64,000 nt of DNA. Origin: Lysobacter soyae. Its GTDB lineage: Bacteria > Pseudomonadota > Gammaproteobacteria > Xanthomonadales > Xanthomonadaceae. The stretch lies in the NCBI RefSeq assembly GCF_019551435.1, contig NZ_CP080544.1, positions 558,001 to 622,000 of the forward strand. Reading direction: 5' to 3'. Below are positions 62,101 to 64,000 of the stretch, one piece after another. Every line of letters starts with the position of its first letter. The stretch's first letter is position 1. A program made the position numbers and the translations under genes. The notes beneath the pieces are model-generated. The model made no database searches. It had not been told where the DNA came from and worked only from the letters and a program-made list of their open reading frames with translations.

Positions 62101-63041
62101 GTCAGCGCTTTGGTCAGCAGGCGCATGATGCATTTGCAAGTCGCGCTGCACGCGATCTTGTCGCCGATGGTTTGCGCGCCTTCCCGGCCCAGCCGATTCC
62201 GGCAACGGTGAAGGGCGAAGGCGGCATGCCGGTCTTTCCGGCGCTGGTGGACGCGGGTGAGTCTGTGTCGATGCGCGTCTTCCCGGCCCGGGCGGAAGCG
62301 GACGCGGCGCATGCGCAAGGCGTCAGGCGATTGTTGCTGATCGGGTTGGAGGACAAGGCCAAGCAGGCGCGAAAACAATTGCCGATACCCGCGAAAACCG
62401 GTCTGTTGTACGCGGCGATCGAATCGGCGGCGCCGCGGCGCGCCGGTCTGAAAGACAGCGATCGCCTGCGCGAAGATCTGGTGGCGGGTGCGGCGATGGC
62501 GCTCACCCCGAATGCGCTTCAGAACATCCGTGATGCGGCGGCCTTCGACACGCTCCTGGGGGAGATGGGCAAGGGTCTGTTTGCCGAAGCGATGCGACGC
62601 CTGCAGCAGGTGGAAAGCATTCTCGATCTGGTCGCCGAGGTGCGGGCAAGCCTTGAAAGTCGTTTGATGGGTTGGGCCGCGGGAAACCTTGCCGATATGC
62701 AGGCGCACCTGGCGTCCCTTGCATTTCCGGGGTTCTTGCGCGATATGGACGCGACCGTGTTGTCTCACTACCCGCGCTACCTGCGTGCATTGAAGTTCCG
62801 TGCCGAACGCGCGCAGCGTGACCCGGCCAAAGATCAGCTGCGCATGCTCGAGTTGAAGCCGTTCGTTGATGCGCTGGACGCTCTGTCGCCCGGCCAGCGT
62901 GACACCCAAGATTGGGTCGAGTTTCGCCATGCGCTTGAAGAATTGCGCGTGGCAACCTTTGCACAGGAACTCGGATTCGCTTCAGGGACGTCAGTCAAAC
63001 GACTGCATACGCGACTTGAACGACTGCGCATGACAAGATGA
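59127..63041 (+). CDS. hrpA: ATP-dependent RNA helicase HrpA
   Basis: A 1304-residue DEAH-box helicase that rescues stalled or collided ribosomes and processes mRNA in E. coli. Motif I GETGSGKTTQLPK (about residue 103), motif Ia CTQPRRIAARSV, motif II IIDEAHERSLN (about residue 200), motif III VTSATIDTSRF, motif V VLATNVAETSLTVPRIRYVVD and motif VI QRKGRCGRV are all present. The C-terminal HA2/OB regions and the long HrpA-specific C-terminus follow. The start is GTG at 59127, 24 nt after pyrB; no closer ATG fits. relA follows after 4 nt. Confidence 0.97.
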   Translation: MTDQAPAKPRDETTLKNAGAAIDRAMTRDRGKLIGLLNAWRKAPDDASKKQDFIVKLAASSHTRALRQSQLPAASVQPDLPIAELAEDIVRLIRAHQVVVLAGETGSGKTTQLPKLCLMAGRGAAGMIGCTQPRRIAARSVPRRVAEELGVPMGGAVGYQVRFTDAVGENTAIKFMTDGILLAEIHSDRWLSKYDTLIIDEAHERSLNIDFLLGYLKQLLPKRPDLKVIVTSATIDTSRFAKHFNDAPVVEVEGRTYPVEVRYRPLEGEGEEGGERSVLDAIVAACDEITREDPMGDTLIFLPGEREIREAHLALERRKYRSTEVVPLYARLSGRDQDKVFHPGPQRRIVLATNVAETSLTVPRIRYVVDPGYARVKRYSPRLKLDRLHIEPISQASAEQRKGRCGRVASGVCIRLYSEADFLSRDAFTDPEIRRSALAGIILRMLSIGLGAIDTFPFLEPPDTRAIADGWQQLAELGALSGERHLSAIGKQMARLPIDVKLSRMLVAANKHGCLTEMLVITSFIGIQDPRERPADQRQAADTAHAQFTDTKSEFVGILKLWDAFRAAHEEMTQSGLRKWAERNFLGFLRLREWRELHRQLKLICEDSGWSSNSEPADYAPLHRALIAGLPTNIGHLGDQGVYDGVRGRKFRLFPGSALAKKPPAWVLSATLLDTERLWAMTNAAIEPDWAIAELPHLLNRRHHDPRWSRSQGRVLGSEQISLFGLVLAPKRPVHYGALYPQEARAIFARDGLVTGEVNTRSAFLARNLKVIAAAQEEEAKQRRVGLVVDEDWQAQWYLDRLPADVHNAQALDAWFKGLDRSAQEALVWSREDVLVADESDALLFPPYLAHQDLRLAVRYRFEPGAADDGMTVVVPLHLLNALDAASLSWMAPGFVLDKATALIKTLPKTLRRNFVPAPDFAKAFKEAHATAEADDFTHALARFLKKLTGVEISAGDFDPDALDAHLRINLQLQDSEGKQVLAQSRDLDVLRQRFGQQAHDAFASRAARDLVADGLRAFPAQPIPATVKGEGGMPVFPALVDAGESVSMRVFPARAEADAAHAQGVRRLLLIGLEDKAKQARKQLPIPAKTGLLYAAIESAAPRRAGLKDSDRLREDLVAGAAMALTPNALQNIRDAAAFDTLLGEMGKGLFAEAMRRLQQVESILDLVAEVRASLESRLMGWAAGNLADMQAHLASLAFPGFLRDMDATVLSHYPRYLRALKFRAERAQRDPAKDQLRMLELKPFVDALDALSPGQRDTQDWVEFRHALEELRVATFAQELGFASGTSVKRLHTRLERLRMTR

Positions 63042-63045
63042 AGCC

Positions 63046-64000
63046 ATGTCGGATCACTTGAGCCACGCACTGGATACCCTCGCGCCTTCACTGGCGGCGA
63101 GCACACGTGCCCAGCTCATGGGTCAACTTGCGGATTCCGCGACCGCATTGGCCGATGCGCTGCCACGCTTGGAAATCGTGGTGGCATTGCTCGGATCCAT
63201 GAACGCCTCCGACGACGTGATTGCCGCTGCGATTGTGCATGCCGCCGGCGTGCCACGCGATGGCCTGCCGGAAAGCTGGCGTACGTTGGTTGACGGCCTC
63301 GATGCGGACGCACGCATTCGTGAAATCCACGCGGCACGTTCCGACGCGCTTGATCCCGAGCCCTTGCGTCGGCTGTTGCTCGCGATGCTGGATGACCTGC
63401 GCGTGGTGCCGGTGATCCTCGCCAAGCAATTGGCGTCGTTGCGATTGGCCATTGCCGCCGACGACGAAAGCCAAGAAGATCTCGCACACCTGACGCGCGC
63501 AATCCACGCGCCTCTGGCCAACCGTTTGGGCATCTGGCAACTCAAATGGGAACTCGAAGACCTGGCCTTCCGCGTGCTGGAGCCGGAGGCCTACCGCCGT
63601 CTGGCCAAATCCATGGACGGCACGCGCCGCGCGCGCCAGGCCCATATCGAGCTGGTCAAGACCTCACTTCAAGAGGCATTGCGAACGCACGGATTCGATG
63701 CGGAGATCAGCGGACGTCCGAAACATCTCTACAGCATCTGGAAAAAGATGCACCGCAAGAATGTGGCCTTGGAAGCCCTGCAGGATTTGAGCGCAGTGCG
63801 CGTGTTAGTCAACAGCGTGAGCGATTGCTATGCCGTACTCGGCCTGGTGCACGCGACCTGGACGCCGGTGCCCGGCGCTTTCGATGATTACATCGCACGG
63901 CCGAAGAACAACGATTACCAATCCCTACACACGGCGATCATCGGTCCTGAGGGCAGGATCGTCGAAGTGCAAATACGCACACGGGACATGCACGCGGCAG
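63046..64000 (+). CDS. relA: RelA (p)ppGpp synthetase, partial (3' end outside window)
   Basis: A ribosome-associated GTP pyrophosphokinase of the stringent response. About 318 codons are visible: the HD-like hydrolase region at the N-terminus, which lacks the HD catalytic motif and is probably inactive as in RelA, the substrate-region pattern LAHLTRAIHAPLANRLGIWQLKWELEDLAFRVLEPEAYR, and the synthetase start GRPKHLYSIWKKMHRKNVALEAL with DLSAVRVLV and YIARPKNNDYQSLHTAI. The ATG at 63046 lies 4 nt after hrpA stop with AAGATGAAGCC upstream. Regulatory TGS and ACT domains lie beyond the window. Confidence 0.96.
   Translation, partial: MSDHLSHALDTLAPSLAASTRAQLMGQLADSATALADALPRLEIVVALLGSMNASDDVIAAAIVHAAGVPRDGLPESWRTLVDGLDADARIREIHAARSDALDPEPLRRLLLAMLDDLRVVPVILAKQLASLRLAIAADDESQEDLAHLTRAIHAPLANRLGIWQLKWELEDLAFRVLEPEAYRRLAKSMDGTRRARQAHIELVKTSLQEALRTHGFDAEISGRPKHLYSIWKKMHRKNVALEALQDLSAVRVLVNSVSDCYAVLGLVHATWTPVPGAFDDYIARPKNNDYQSLHTAIIGPEGRIVEVQIRTRDMHAA

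Overview
The window is a 64-kb chromosomal segment of a moderately GC-rich gammaproteobacterium, most likely of the Xanthomonadaceae/Lysobacteraceae. The evidence is tandem Oar-type TonB receptors, a histone-H1-like lysine-rich protein, GTP-type PEP carboxykinase, the proC-yggS/pilT-pilU and yqgE-ruvX-pyrB arrangements, a metB-hom operon behind a SAM-I riboswitch, and ahcY behind an SAH riboswitch. I saw no tRNA, rRNA, CRISPR array, insertion sequence, prophage or plasmid function. Most of the window is housekeeping DNA with compact operons and many 4-nt stop/start overlaps.

Layout. 1-2.7 kb: the S-adenosylmethionine cycle genes ahcY (cut by the window edge) and metK. 2.9-5.4 kb: an OlsF-like two-domain acyltransferase overlapping an LpxH-like phosphatase. 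5.4-8.9 kb, minus strand: a diguanylate cyclase, a nucleoside-type MFS transporter and dusB. 9.0-13.0 kb: an aldo/keto reductase, an SPFH/NfeD membrane pair, and gcvT-gcvH. 13.0-14.1 kb: a long leader and the lysine-rich nucleoid protein. 14.1-19.4 kb: a serine hydrolase, then LemA, a membrane M48 protease and a 12-TM carrier. 19.5-24.6 kb: fadE divergent from a TetR regulator that runs into pckG, which suggests joint control of fatty-acid oxidation and gluconeogenesis. 24.7-33.5 kb: two tandem Oar-like receptors, a TPR-sulfotransferase and a small secreted protein. 33.6-38.9 kb: hslO, mtgA, trhA, a second sulfotransferase coupled to an Asp/Asn beta-hydroxylase-like oxygenase, and prfC. 39-42.5 kb: an M23 peptidase, then the SAM-I riboswitch with metB-hom. 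42.5-48.4 kb: sdaA, a mini-glutaredoxin, cytochrome b561 and a hybrid propeller histidine kinase. 48.4-51.4 kb, minus strand: aroK-aroB-WGR protein-hemE. 51.4-54.8 kb: pdxH with an unusual BtuF-like protein, then yggS-proC-DUF4426. 54.9-64 kb: pilT-pilU, yqgE-ruvX-pyrB, hrpA and the 5' part of relA.

Themes. Sulfur-amino-acid and one-carbon metabolism is prominent (ahcY, metK, metB-hom, gcvT-gcvH), with two riboswitches whose downstream stems look able to hide or release ribosome binding sites. The least understood part is 24.7-37.3 kb. There, two outer-membrane receptors with near-identical promoter layouts lie close to two different PAPS-dependent sulfotransferases and an Asp/Asn-hydroxylase-like oxygenase. 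A surface-protein or peptide modification and uptake system is a reasonable hypothesis, but nothing in the sequence proves it.
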